Below are positions 1 to 8,360 of a stretch of DNA of 64,000 nucleotides, piece by piece. How positions within the stretch are numbered: the stretch's first letter is position 1; every line of letters begins with the position of its first letter. A program made the position numbers and the translations under genes. The notes under the pieces are model-generated. The model saw only the letters and a list, made by a program, of their open reading frames with translations. It was not told where the DNA came from and made no database searches. The stretch covers positions 199,141 to 263,140 of the forward strand of contig NZ_JBLBVL010000006.1 in assembly GCF_047250365.1 (NCBI RefSeq). Reading direction: 5' to 3'. Source of the stretch: Thaumasiovibrio sp047250365 (GTDB taxonomy: Bacteria; Pseudomonadota; Gammaproteobacteria; Enterobacterales; Vibrionaceae).

Positions 1-1183
1 AGCCATCATCACTGTGTTGACGCACACATTTGGCTGTTTCGCCTTCACCATCCCAAACGAAATAGTGATTAAGGCCACTGCCACGCTGGCGTCGCTCAAG
101 CAGGTGATCGTCGCGGTAACGGTAGTGCTCGGTTTCGGCATTGGCGTTACTGGCTTGGATGAGGTGGTCATCATTATCATATTGATATTGCGCTAAGGTC
201 AGCGCACGATCGAGACGTTCAGCAGGGCGCAACAACGCAATTAACTGCCCCTGACGGTTGTACTTACACCACAACTGCTCAACGCCGGAGTGCAGTATGG
301 CGATCAACTTAGCGCTAATTGAGTATTTAAAATCGAGCTGCACAGCATGAGGAAAACGCAGCTGAATACAACACCAAGTTTGGTGAATGTGGGCAAATTT
401 AAGCTGACGTCCATCGCGCAAGTTTACCAGCCAGTGGCCAGCAACATGGTGATGCAAGCTGGCACCAGCGCGACGCTGATAGCTAATCGCCCCTGCCTCG
501 ACGGCGTCAAACCGCATGGTGTTGCCTTGATTATCGGTGAACAGCCAGTGAGTAAGTACTTCTTTTTCGTTATATTCTGGCGCTAAGCGATAATCGAAAC
601 CGTGTCGCCAACCTCGCCCCATATCCCTGCTGTCAGCACAGCGTGAAGAGCGGTAACGGCGCTCCCAAACCAACTCTGTACCGGGTATCGTAACATCATG
701 GCAGGTTAACAGTTCTTCGCCGTTAAACATCGCCACCGGGTCACCGCCCGTTGCCGCGCCATCGGTATTGAAGTTATTTCCGTCGCTATTAATACTATTT
801 GAGCCGTTAGCGCCTGCTTTGCCGCTGGCTTGCTGACGCGCAGGAAGCGGTGGTGGCGGAGCGGGTTCGAGGGTAGAGTTTTCACCCACCGCTGACTGAA
901 TCACTACCTCTGGAAGATCAATTACATAGACCTGATCATGAATCAGGCCGTAAGCGACAAGATCACGCTCTTCAAGAAAGTGTAAAAACGGCACATCTTC
1001 TAGCTTGTCTTTATCAATCCAGCGCGAAATGATGCCAATTTCAAACGCCGCTTGTTCAAACTGTTCAACAAACGCTTGCGCCGCAAAAAAGTCTTCAAAC
1101 TGATGGTGGTCAATCAGGTAGCTGTCGCTAAAATGAAAACGTTTGCGCTGGTTATTAATAACATCAAGATAGTTTAAAGACAT
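1..1183 (-). CDS. Rhs-family T6SS effector, C-terminal part beyond the window
   Basis: The reading frame is open from an ATG at 1183 to base 1, giving 394 visible codons with no stop. Residues 1-90 are a globular region I do not recognise. A Pro/Gly/Ser/Asn-rich linker follows. About residues 145-185 then match the DUF6531 entry module of Rhs proteins (GGDPVAMFNGEE, later PGTELVWERRYRSS). After this comes YD-type repeat sequence, for example YRYRDDHLLERR. Rhs proteins form a hollow shell that encloses a C-terminal toxin, which lies outside the window with its immunity gene. No PAAR domain is visible at the N-terminus. The gene starts 2 bp after the thiolase-like gene and belongs to the hcp-vgrG unit, so delivery by this T6SS is a reasonable inference. 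Confidence 0.88.
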   Translation of the reverse strand, partial: MSLNYLDVINNQRKRFHFSDSYLIDHHQFEDFFAAQAFVEQFEQAAFEIGIISRWIDKDKLEDVPFLHFLEERDLVAYGLIHDQVYVIDLPEVVIQSAVGENSTLEPAPPPPLPARQQASGKAGANGSNSINSDGNNFNTDGAATGGDPVAMFNGEELLTCHDVTIPGTELVWERRYRSSRCADSRDMGRGWRHGFDYRLAPEYNEKEVLTHWLFTDNQGNTMRFDAVEAGAISYQRRAGASLHHHVAGHWLVNLRDGRQLKFAHIHQTWCCIQLRFPHAVQLDFKYSISAKLIAILHSGVEQLWCKYNRQGQLIALLRPAERLDRALTLAQYQYDNDDHLIQASNANAETEHYRYRDDHLLERRQRGSGLNHYFVWDGEGETAKCVRQHSDDG

Positions 1184-1185
1184 GG

Positions 1186-2097
1186 TTAGGCCCCCTGCCA
1201 ACCAAGAAGGGCGCCACTATGGTAACCATTGATTGAACGCGCACACTGCAACACCACACCATTGGCGGCCCAAGCTGCATGTTTAAAGTCATGCTGAATA
1301 TTTAACCATTGCAACAGTGGAAGGTTGGCCCCTAAATCACCAATGATTGCGCTCATCCAATCGTACTTCACCTCTTCGTTCATATGACTACCTAGTGCAT
1401 CGATACCCTTGATGCCTGAAAGCACGAGTTCATCTTCCAGACTATAGGGGGGATAAATTGCCACCAATGGTGACTGATCATGTAAGCGAGTTGCCGCCAT
1501 GGTATAAACGCGACTGCTTGCTAAAGAGAAATGACTCACATCGGTTGCTAACTCATGGTGCACCCATTGCGCGGTTAGCCCCGCTTGAGCGCGTTGCGCT
1601 TTCACAATCACAACCGACTCCGTCGGGTAACCCTGCGCTGGTTGGCTACCATCAATAAAAAACGGATGAATATCCATCCCGACTATCCAAACATGACCAT
1701 GGTTATCAAGTTGCGTAGAAATGAAATTGGCTGCTCTTAGCAACGCGTTTGCACCACAAGCAAACACCTTATGGGCACGTGGCGTCTTTAATGGTGGTAA
1801 CAATGCCTGCAATCCTAACAACAGCTTTTTTTGAATAGGCTGAAACGCATAGGGTGCAAGCACAACGACAGGGCCATCGCTCCACTCAACAGGTTGGTGA
1901 GACAAGGTGGCTTCAAGGTTATCCAGCAGGCGAGTGAGCCAATGTGTACTAAGACTGGCATTGATCGACAGTACGTCACCGTCGTATCCCGCAACAGAAA
2001 CAAAGTCGCGGTCCAGCGATGCGGTTTTTCTTAGCGCTTCTAATCCACTATTTTTGCCAATTTGAATCGCGTAAGCTGACAAAGAAATTGCACTCAT
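1186..2097 (-). CDS. Thiolase/ketoacyl-synthase-like protein, possible T6SS effector adaptor
   Basis: This 303-residue protein looks like a shortened beta-ketoacyl synthase. A Cys near residue 114 (VFACGANALLRAA) sits where the synthase nucleophile would be and is followed by a WIVGMD strand. A late IGDLGANLPLL segment resembles the glycine-rich motif that normally carries a catalytic His, but Asp replaces it. True synthases exceed 400 residues, so a biosynthetic role is doubtful. I chose the ATG at 2097, preceded by AGGGTAGG, over the TTG at 2100. It lies between vgrG and rhs, a place usually held by effector chaperones or adaptors. From memory, thiolase-like proteins also accompany PAAR and Rhs effectors in other T6SS loci. 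The adaptor role is inference. Confidence 0.75.
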   Translation of the reverse strand: MSAISLSAYAIQIGKNSGLEALRKTASLDRDFVSVAGYDGDVLSINASLSTHWLTRLLDNLEATLSHQPVEWSDGPVVVLAPYAFQPIQKKLLLGLQALLPPLKTPRAHKVFACGANALLRAANFISTQLDNHGHVWIVGMDIHPFFIDGSQPAQGYPTESVVIVKAQRAQAGLTAQWVHHELATDVSHFSLASSRVYTMAATRLHDQSPLVAIYPPYSLEDELVLSGIKGIDALGSHMNEEVKYDWMSAIIGDLGANLPLLQWLNIQHDFKHAAWAANGVVLQCARSINGYHSGALLGWQGA

Positions 2098-2186
2098 CAA
2101 CCTACCCTTGATGACAAATTAGACTTAATCCTGCCCAGTCAATTAGGCGATAACGCATACTCTGCATCATGGTCGACCTTGAGGTG

Positions 2187-3998
2187 TTAATTTAACGAAA
2201 TCTTCCCGGCACGCAACGCAATCGTCGAGCCGTTCATTTTGATACTACTTCCCTTAATGTCGATGTTGCCGCCACTATTTAGGGTGATTTGTGCGCTACC
2301 ACATTTAATCGTGATATTGCTACCAGCATCCAACACCAAATTTTTGCCAAATTTTCCTGTATGACTTTTCCCTACGTTTAACGTTTGGTTACCTTCGATT
2401 TTGTGCTGGCTATGACGACCAACCTGAATCGACTCATCGTTCTGAATTATCCGTAAATAGTCCTTTTCGCCACGCAACGAGAGCAGTTCGGCACCTGAAG
2501 TGTCATCAAAACGCAGCTCGTTATATTTGTCTGATTCGCTCTTGATGGTGCGGCTTTTTATGCCCGATTCATTACGTCGCGAGGGCAGTTCAAATGCTGG
2601 TGATTGGTCTCCGTTGTATAGGCTGCCTGTGATGATTGGCATATCCGGATCACCATTAAGAAACTCAACGGTGACCTCTTGACCGACTCGCGGTATAAAT
2701 TGACTGCCCCATTGGTTGCCTGCGCTACCCTGTGCCACGCGCACCCAACAAGAGGGTTTACCTTCTCGATTCCAATGGAAGAACACTTTAATGCGTCCCA
2801 TCTCATCTACAGCCACATCCCCTTCTTGCTCTGAATTGCTACTTGGCGCAACGGTAGCCGTTTGCAAGCCGTAGATTTTCGGCTTGTTATAATGCATGGC
2901 TGGGCGATAAATCCCATTTCGCTCAACACAAGTAAAACTGGTTTTAATCCCATCGCCAATGGCGTTAGACAAACCGAGCTGATTATTGACACTGGCCTTA
3001 ATTTGGCATTGGGTGATGAGGTATGCCGGTCCGATGTAGTTAGAATTGACATGTTTCGAGAACGAAAATGTTTTACCCACACTCAATGTTCGGCAGTCAG
3101 ATTTGGCATAATAACGGCAGATGTCACGTTGCAGCACATCTAAACGCTTCTCAGCAATAGTGGTAATACGAACATTTTGCTCTGATTCACCCGTATAAAT
3201 ATAGTGTTCGCTGCCCGGCGGATGAAAGCCAACAAATTGCTGTTGCACCGACTCGGCTTGTGGCTTTGCTGTTGGCGCACTAGGGTCGTACCCAGACATG
3301 CTTGCACCTGCAGGTGAGCTGCCTGCCTCTTCTTCCCACATGCTGACATGTTGATTAGAGATGCTACCACTGTGGTATTGTAAGACACCCTCTGGCGCTT
3401 CTTGATAATAGCTTTCGTTGTCATGCATCACTAATGTATGGGTGCCTTTCCCATGTTCAAAGTTAAAAGCAATGCCCTCTTCTGCCATTATCCTCAATAT
3501 AAAATCCAGGTCGCTTTCATTATATTGAACTTTATAAATAAGCTTAGGGTAATTCTCTTCAAGCTTATTTTTAAAATCAACATTATTCTCACCAAGAACT
3601 TCACTAACAATATCATCGACACTCATTTCCTGAAAGAAGCGACAATTCACCTTGTGTGCAGCAAACGTTAATGCTGGCTCTACAATAATTTTATATTTTC
3701 GATAAAGCTCCCCATCTGCACTTTCTGATACACGAGTACCTTCGCTTCTCACTCGTGTCGCAATACCGTTTAGGTATCTATAACCGCCAAACCTCTCTTG
3801 CATTTTCATTGTGATAATAACAGGCTTACCAATTAAAGAGTTAACATCAACAATTGCACCATTTGCATGTACAGACGCCACCATTGAAAACAATTGGGAA
3901 AGGCCTTCCTGATATTCCACACTATCTAAAATAAGCTTATCTTTGCCTAATGGGGTAGCAATAGCGACAACATTATTATCTTGGCTGGCTTTTTTCAT
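2187..3998 (-). CDS. vgrG: VgrG spike protein (TssI)
   Basis: This 603-residue protein forms the trimeric T6SS tip. The N-terminal two thirds carry the phage gp27/gp5-like VgrG region, with the typical sequence VFFHWNREGKPSCWVRVAQ and then QEVTVEFLNGDPDMPIITGS in the OB-fold. The last 100 residues form the repetitive beta-helix needle (SNITIKCGSAQITLNSGG) and end with no extra catalytic domain, so it appears structural rather than an evolved VgrG. The ATG at 3998 has AGAAG upstream, and a GTG at 4004 is an alternative start. It lies 54 bp after hcp and 89 bp before the thiolase-like gene, so it probably carries the Rhs protein. Confidence 0.96.
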   Translation of the reverse strand: MKKASQDNNVVAIATPLGKDKLILDSVEYQEGLSQLFSMVASVHANGAIVDVNSLIGKPVIITMKMQERFGGYRYLNGIATRVRSEGTRVSESADGELYRKYKIIVEPALTFAAHKVNCRFFQEMSVDDIVSEVLGENNVDFKNKLEENYPKLIYKVQYNESDLDFILRIMAEEGIAFNFEHGKGTHTLVMHDNESYYQEAPEGVLQYHSGSISNQHVSMWEEEAGSSPAGASMSGYDPSAPTAKPQAESVQQQFVGFHPPGSEHYIYTGESEQNVRITTIAEKRLDVLQRDICRYYAKSDCRTLSVGKTFSFSKHVNSNYIGPAYLITQCQIKASVNNQLGLSNAIGDGIKTSFTCVERNGIYRPAMHYNKPKIYGLQTATVAPSSNSEQEGDVAVDEMGRIKVFFHWNREGKPSCWVRVAQGSAGNQWGSQFIPRVGQEVTVEFLNGDPDMPIITGSLYNGDQSPAFELPSRRNESGIKSRTIKSESDKYNELRFDDTSGAELLSLRGEKDYLRIIQNDESIQVGRHSQHKIEGNQTLNVGKSHTGKFGKNLVLDAGSNITIKCGSAQITLNSGGNIDIKGSSIKMNGSTIALRAGKISLN

Positions 3999-4052
3999 AT
4001 TCACTTCTATATCGGTAAAAATTTAGCTGCGGATTTCCCGCAGCTAATAGTC

Positions 4053-4532
4053 TTAGAATGCTTGACCAGTAACACCGCTGTAGCCGTAACGCAAAGGCGC
4101 AACAACGTTGTTCTTGTCATCTGTTGGAGTCACTGTCATTACCATTTCAGTATATGAAATAGTGATCGTTTCAACCGGGCGGTCATCCTGAATAGAAACG
4201 GTGTAGTTTGAAATCATGGCATCAGTTAGGTCAATACGCATGATTTCTTCTACTTTCTCACCTTGTTTAGTGATGAAGAACTCTGCCTTTTTACCCTTAC
4301 CAATAGTGGCTTCTTTAAATAGATCTGGCGACGCGCGATCTTGAAGCTTAGTGATCGTCATATCGTATAAACGAGTAGAACTCGCTTCACGGTCTTGCGC
4401 TGTACCAGTGTAAGACGTAATCTCACGGCCAACACTCCAATCCACAGAAAGAAGCGTAATCATATCTTTATATTTTTCAGCAGTAGCTTCGCCTTTAATA
4501 TCGGCATATTGAAGGTACGTATTCGATTGCAT
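4053..4532 (-). CDS. hcp: Hcp tube protein (TssD)
   Basis: This 159-residue protein is the hexameric inner-tube subunit expelled by the T6SS. The start MQSNTYLQYADIKGEAT and the later GVTGQAF tail fit the Hcp family in length and content. The ATG at 4532 is set by a strong ribosome site, AAAGGAG, six bases upstream; an ATG six codons earlier lies upstream of that site. It follows clpV after a 213-bp leader and precedes vgrG. The leader suggests that hcp and vgrG have their own promoter or strongly boosted expression, which is usual because Hcp is needed in large amounts. Confidence 0.96.
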   Translation of the reverse strand: MQSNTYLQYADIKGEATAEKYKDMITLLSVDWSVGREITSYTGTAQDREASSTRLYDMTITKLQDRASPDLFKEATIGKGKKAEFFITKQGEKVEEIMRIDLTDAMISNYTVSIQDDRPVETITISYTEMVMTVTPTDDKNNVVAPLRYGYSGVTGQAF

Positions 4533-4745
4533 GCTAATCTCCTTTAGCATTTAGACAATTAACTCAATAATATGAGCGGCTATATTCTCATTAACTTTTA
4601 AAGATAAAGAGAGGTAATTAACGACAGGGTCATTATCAATGAGATATATTAACCCAAAAACAACCCAACTAAAATTAGCATATAAAAACGCTCACGCATT
4701 TAGCTGTGAAGCGCATCGCATATGCGAAAGCAACAATATAATAAC
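4533..4745 (-). promoter_or_regulatory. hcp leader with palindrome TCGCATATGCGA
   Basis: This AT-rich 213-bp gap is the largest space inside the T6SS gene train. It contains a perfect 12-bp palindrome at 4716-4727, just after the clpV stop in the direction of transcription. I saw no convincing sigma-54 (-24/-12) element. A promoter or operator for hcp-vgrG is inferred from the spacing and the palindrome; no specific regulator is indicated. Confidence 0.4.
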
Positions 4746-7334
4746 TCACGCTAATGACACATGACATATTCCATCTAACACATCTAGTTTAACCTCACTA
4801 AACTGTTGATTACTTGCCATTGAAACCAGCACCTTTTCTGATATTTTTGGCAATATTTCATTCTGCAACAAATTCTGGACTACGCGAGCGCCACTGTCAG
4901 ATTCGTTACATCGTGACAGAATATAATCTTTAACTTCATCAGTTACATTTAATTTGGACGCATAATTAGATAATAATCTCTTTTCTACTTTACGTACTTG
5001 CAAATCAATTATTAGTGACATGACCTCGTTATTCAGAGGCAAATAAGGAATAATATTAATTCGCCCTAAGAATGCGGGTTTAAAACTCTGCAGCAAGTCA
5101 TCGCGCAGTGCCTCTCGCAACGCTTCAGGTGTTGGCATGAGATCAGGGTCGGCACAGAGATCCATTGTCGTATCGGTGCCAGCATTCGATGTCATAATAA
5201 TGATCGTGTTTCTAAAATCGATATCTCGCCCTTCGCCGTCTTTAATGGTTCCCTTATCGAAGACCTGATAAAAGACGTCTTGCACCCCAGGGTGAGCTTT
5301 TTCCATCTCGTCGAGCAATATCACGCTATAGGGCTTTCGTCTCACCGCTTCTGTCAACACGCCACCTTCCCCATAACCGATGTAACCCGGAGGCGACCCC
5401 ATTAGTAGCGATACTTTATGTTCTTCTTTAAACTCAGACATGTTAATCACCGTGATATTGTCTTCGCTACCATAAACCTCTTCAGCCAGCGCCAGTGCCG
5501 ACTCGGTCTTACCGACCCCACTTGGACCCGTTAGAAAAAACACCCCATTCGGTTTTTTCTCATCATTTAGGCCTGCTCGTGCGGTTTGTACTACCTCTGC
5601 CATGGTTTTAAGGCCGTGGTCTTGTCCTATAACCCGCTCACACAAACGTGCTTGGAGCTTAAGTAGTCCTTCAATTTCATTACTTTGCATACGTCCAATC
5701 GGTATACCAGTCCAGTCAGAAATGATCTCTGCGACCAATAGCTCATTCACGCAGCTGTGAATCATCGGTTGTTCGTGTGCCGCCAGTTTGGCGTTAGCCA
5801 TGGTCAACTGCGCTTGCGAGCTTTCTCTTTCAGACTCGTTAGAGGTTGACGCATCGTTATGCAGCAATGTCTGTTGCAGTTCGAGCACTTCCGTCACTAA
5901 TTCAGACTCTTCATCCCACTGCGCAGCAAGTTTTTCACGGCTATGTTCCAATTCAGCAATTTTTACCTCCACCGCGGCTAACGCTTGGCTGTGATGCTCG
6001 CCCAGTTGCGCATCACGCATTAATTGGCTTTGCGCTGCTCGTGCGCTTTGCATCTGCTTATCTAATACATCAATCCGTGCGGGAATAACCGACTGGCTTA
6101 GCGCAACACGTGAACATGCGGTGTCTAAAAGTGAAACCGCTTTGTCCGGCAGTTGACGACCATGAATATAGCGGTGTGACAATTTTACTGCGGCTTCGAT
6201 CGCTTTCGCGGTAACACGCACATTATGGTGCGCTTCCATCATTCCAACCAAGCTATGCAGCATATCGATAGCCCCTTCAACCGTTGGCTCTTCGATTTGG
6301 ACTAATTGGAAACGCCGTGTCAACGCGGCATCTTTTTCGATGTGTTTTTTGTACTCAGCCCATGTCGTCGCTGCAATGGTTCGTAACTCACCACGCGCTA
6401 AGGCTGGCTTTAAAATGTTCGCGGCATCACCACCAGATTCTGAGCCATTGCCAATCAAGCCATGCGCCTCATCAATAAAGATGATAATCGGCACTGCTGA
6501 TGCTTTTACCTCATTCACGACGGATTTTAAGCGATTTTCAAACTCACCTTTTACCCCTGCACCCGCTTGGAGTAGTGCGAGATCGAGCACCTTGATCGCG
6601 ACGCCTTGCAACGGTTCTGGTACGTCACCATGAATAATTTTCAGCGCTAAACCTTCCACCACGGCAGTTTTACCCACCCCTGCTTCGCCCGTTAAAATGG
6701 GGTTATTCTGACGACGACGCATCAATATATCGATCATCAATCGAATTTCTTCATCGCGCCCAACCACGGGATCAAGGTTTCCCTCGCGAGCTTGCTCGGT
6801 TAAATCAACGGTGTACTGATCCAGTGCTGGCGTGTGACCCGACATTGTTGTCGACGCGGGGGCATACTGTGCTAAACCCTCCGTCCAGCACTGCTGTAAT
6901 AATTGTGGATCTATTTTGGTCAGTTGCGTTGAAAACTGCGCAGGAATGAGCAGCCCACCATCATCATTAATTAGGGTAAACAAGATATGCACGACATCGA
7001 TTTGCGCTTCGCTAAACGCAATGGTCGCACTCATCCATGCGTGGCCCAGCAACTCGACAATATTAGGAGAAAGCCCCGGCACTTCGTTACTGCCCGATTT
7101 TTGGCGCTCTAAATAACGGTTGAGATCGTTACACCATGTTGCTTCATCGATACCAAAGTGTCGCGCTATCGCAACAAAATCACTACTGTGACTATTTGAA
7201 AGTTCAAATAACCAATGACCAATGTCAACGGTAAAGTGGCTACGGCTACTGGCACAAGCCGCTGCCTTCTCTAAACTCAACCGCGCTTGCGGTGACAGTT
7301 TTTCTACAATTGCTTTTAGAGGTAAAGTACTCAT
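4746..7334 (-). CDS. clpV: T6SS sheath-disassembly AAA+ ATPase ClpV (TssH)
   Basis: This 862-residue protein recycles contracted TssB/TssC sheaths. A Clp N-domain covers about residues 1-150. Two AAA+ modules follow: Walker A GEAGVGKT at 216-223 in the first and GPSGVGKTE in the second. A coiled-coil middle domain lies between them (about 420-520, rich in Gln, Glu and Ala). VILLDEMEKAH is the second Walker B. Length and layout fit ClpV rather than ClpB. The ATG at 7334 has AAGGAA six bases upstream. It sits 18 bp after tssG. Confidence 0.96.
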   Translation of the reverse strand: MSTLPLKAIVEKLSPQARLSLEKAAACASSRSHFTVDIGHWLFELSNSHSSDFVAIARHFGIDEATWCNDLNRYLERQKSGSNEVPGLSPNIVELLGHAWMSATIAFSEAQIDVVHILFTLINDDGGLLIPAQFSTQLTKIDPQLLQQCWTEGLAQYAPASTTMSGHTPALDQYTVDLTEQAREGNLDPVVGRDEEIRLMIDILMRRRQNNPILTGEAGVGKTAVVEGLALKIIHGDVPEPLQGVAIKVLDLALLQAGAGVKGEFENRLKSVVNEVKASAVPIIIFIDEAHGLIGNGSESGGDAANILKPALARGELRTIAATTWAEYKKHIEKDAALTRRFQLVQIEEPTVEGAIDMLHSLVGMMEAHHNVRVTAKAIEAAVKLSHRYIHGRQLPDKAVSLLDTACSRVALSQSVIPARIDVLDKQMQSARAAQSQLMRDAQLGEHHSQALAAVEVKIAELEHSREKLAAQWDEESELVTEVLELQQTLLHNDASTSNESERESSQAQLTMANAKLAAHEQPMIHSCVNELLVAEIISDWTGIPIGRMQSNEIEGLLKLQARLCERVIGQDHGLKTMAEVVQTARAGLNDEKKPNGVFFLTGPSGVGKTESALALAEEVYGSEDNITVINMSEFKEEHKVSLLMGSPPGYIGYGEGGVLTEAVRRKPYSVILLDEMEKAHPGVQDVFYQVFDKGTIKDGEGRDIDFRNTIIIMTSNAGTDTTMDLCADPDLMPTPEALREALRDDLLQSFKPAFLGRINIIPYLPLNNEVMSLIIDLQVRKVEKRLLSNYASKLNVTDEVKDYILSRCNESDSGARVVQNLLQNEILPKISEKVLVSMASNQQFSEVKLDVLDGICHVSLA

Positions 7335-7352
7335 TAACTATTCCTTGTGGCG

Positions 7353-8312
7353 TTACACCGAAATGGTGATACGTTTATCACTCTGTTTTTTATTTGGCAT
7401 CAATATTCCACCGCGTCCCAGCATTCCCTTACCTCGAGTTAAGCTGACAATCGGCAAATCTGATTTCTTGGCTTCAACCGTCCACTTTACGCTTAAAGAT
7501 GGTGGCATTAAGGCCGCGGCTTGGCGTTTCAACTCGGTAAGGCGTTCCCCTCCAGGCATAAGAGATGCAATTTGATCAGCTTCTTTAACGTAACAAACAA
7601 CGTTAACACCGGCATTGACACTCCATACGCGCTTGCCCAACGTGGCACTTACTCCCAATTGCGCATGCTGCCCGTTTGATGCCGCCCTCTTTCCCAACCT
7701 TGTTTGTTCATCGCGCGTTAAAGGCATCCAAGCGCCCTGAAGCTCTTTTAGTTCAACCTCTACCCCGGCAACGGTAGTGAGTACCGCACGCAACGCTTCG
7801 CGTGAACGCACCGGACGCAAGTGGAAGCCCGCCCATCGACGGTTGTCCTCACGCCCAGTCAATGCATCGACGATGCGTTGGTAATCACTGGTTTTTCCAA
7901 ATGATTCTTGGCGCATTGCAACCGGGCGCTGAAACTTTTTCCATGTGCGAAAATAGAGCGACAACAAACGATGATTAAAGATGTTATAAAAGCTGGCCAA
8001 ACCGCGATCTTTCGCCCGCAAGCGTTGCAGCACTTGTTCAGAATAGTGTTGTGGCAGCACGCCATTCGTGCCGGTCAATCCAATGACGTTGCTGTCGACA
8101 CGCACTTTTCCATCGTTGCGCAGCTGTAAATTTTCCATATCGTTAAGCGGGAAGCCAAGATGCTGTGCCACTTCCAGCACAATTTCTTCCTGCGCGGGTA
8201 ACGTGTCTGTTCCTAGCGTCTCTCGCATGTCCTGCACGTAGCACTCAATTAAGTGCAACGATGGAAACATTGGCTGTTCGATAAATGCTTCGACTATTTT
8301 GTCTTTATTCAT
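7353..8312 (-). CDS. tssG: T6SS baseplate protein TssG
   Basis: This 319-residue protein matches the TssG/ImpH family (DUF1305), part of the TssE-F-G-K baseplate wedge. Typical sequence includes IGLTGTNGVLPQHYSE near residue 75 and ASFYNIFNHRLLSLYFRTWK near residue 105. It lies 48 bp after tssF and just before clpV, the usual company. The family is clear although no catalytic motif exists. Confidence 0.95.
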   Translation of the reverse strand: MNKDKIVEAFIEQPMFPSLHLIECYVQDMRETLGTDTLPAQEEIVLEVAQHLGFPLNDMENLQLRNDGKVRVDSNVIGLTGTNGVLPQHYSEQVLQRLRAKDRGLASFYNIFNHRLLSLYFRTWKKFQRPVAMRQESFGKTSDYQRIVDALTGREDNRRWAGFHLRPVRSREALRAVLTTVAGVEVELKELQGAWMPLTRDEQTRLGKRAASNGQHAQLGVSATLGKRVWSVNAGVNVVCYVKEADQIASLMPGGERLTELKRQAAALMPPSLSVKWTVEAKKSDLPIVSLTRGKGMLGRGGILMPNKKQSDKRITISV

Positions 8313-8360
8313 ATTGCTCTCGCACCCAAGATGCGCGTCGATTCCACGTTAATATAGAGG

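Noticed and set aside
1186..2097. Annotation as an active fatty-acid ketoacyl synthase
   Set aside because: The protein is too short, the catalytic His motif is altered, and there are no acyl-carrier or lipid genes nearby.
2187..3998. Evolved VgrG with a C-terminal effector domain
   Set aside because: The protein ends with the repetitive needle region and no additional domain follows.
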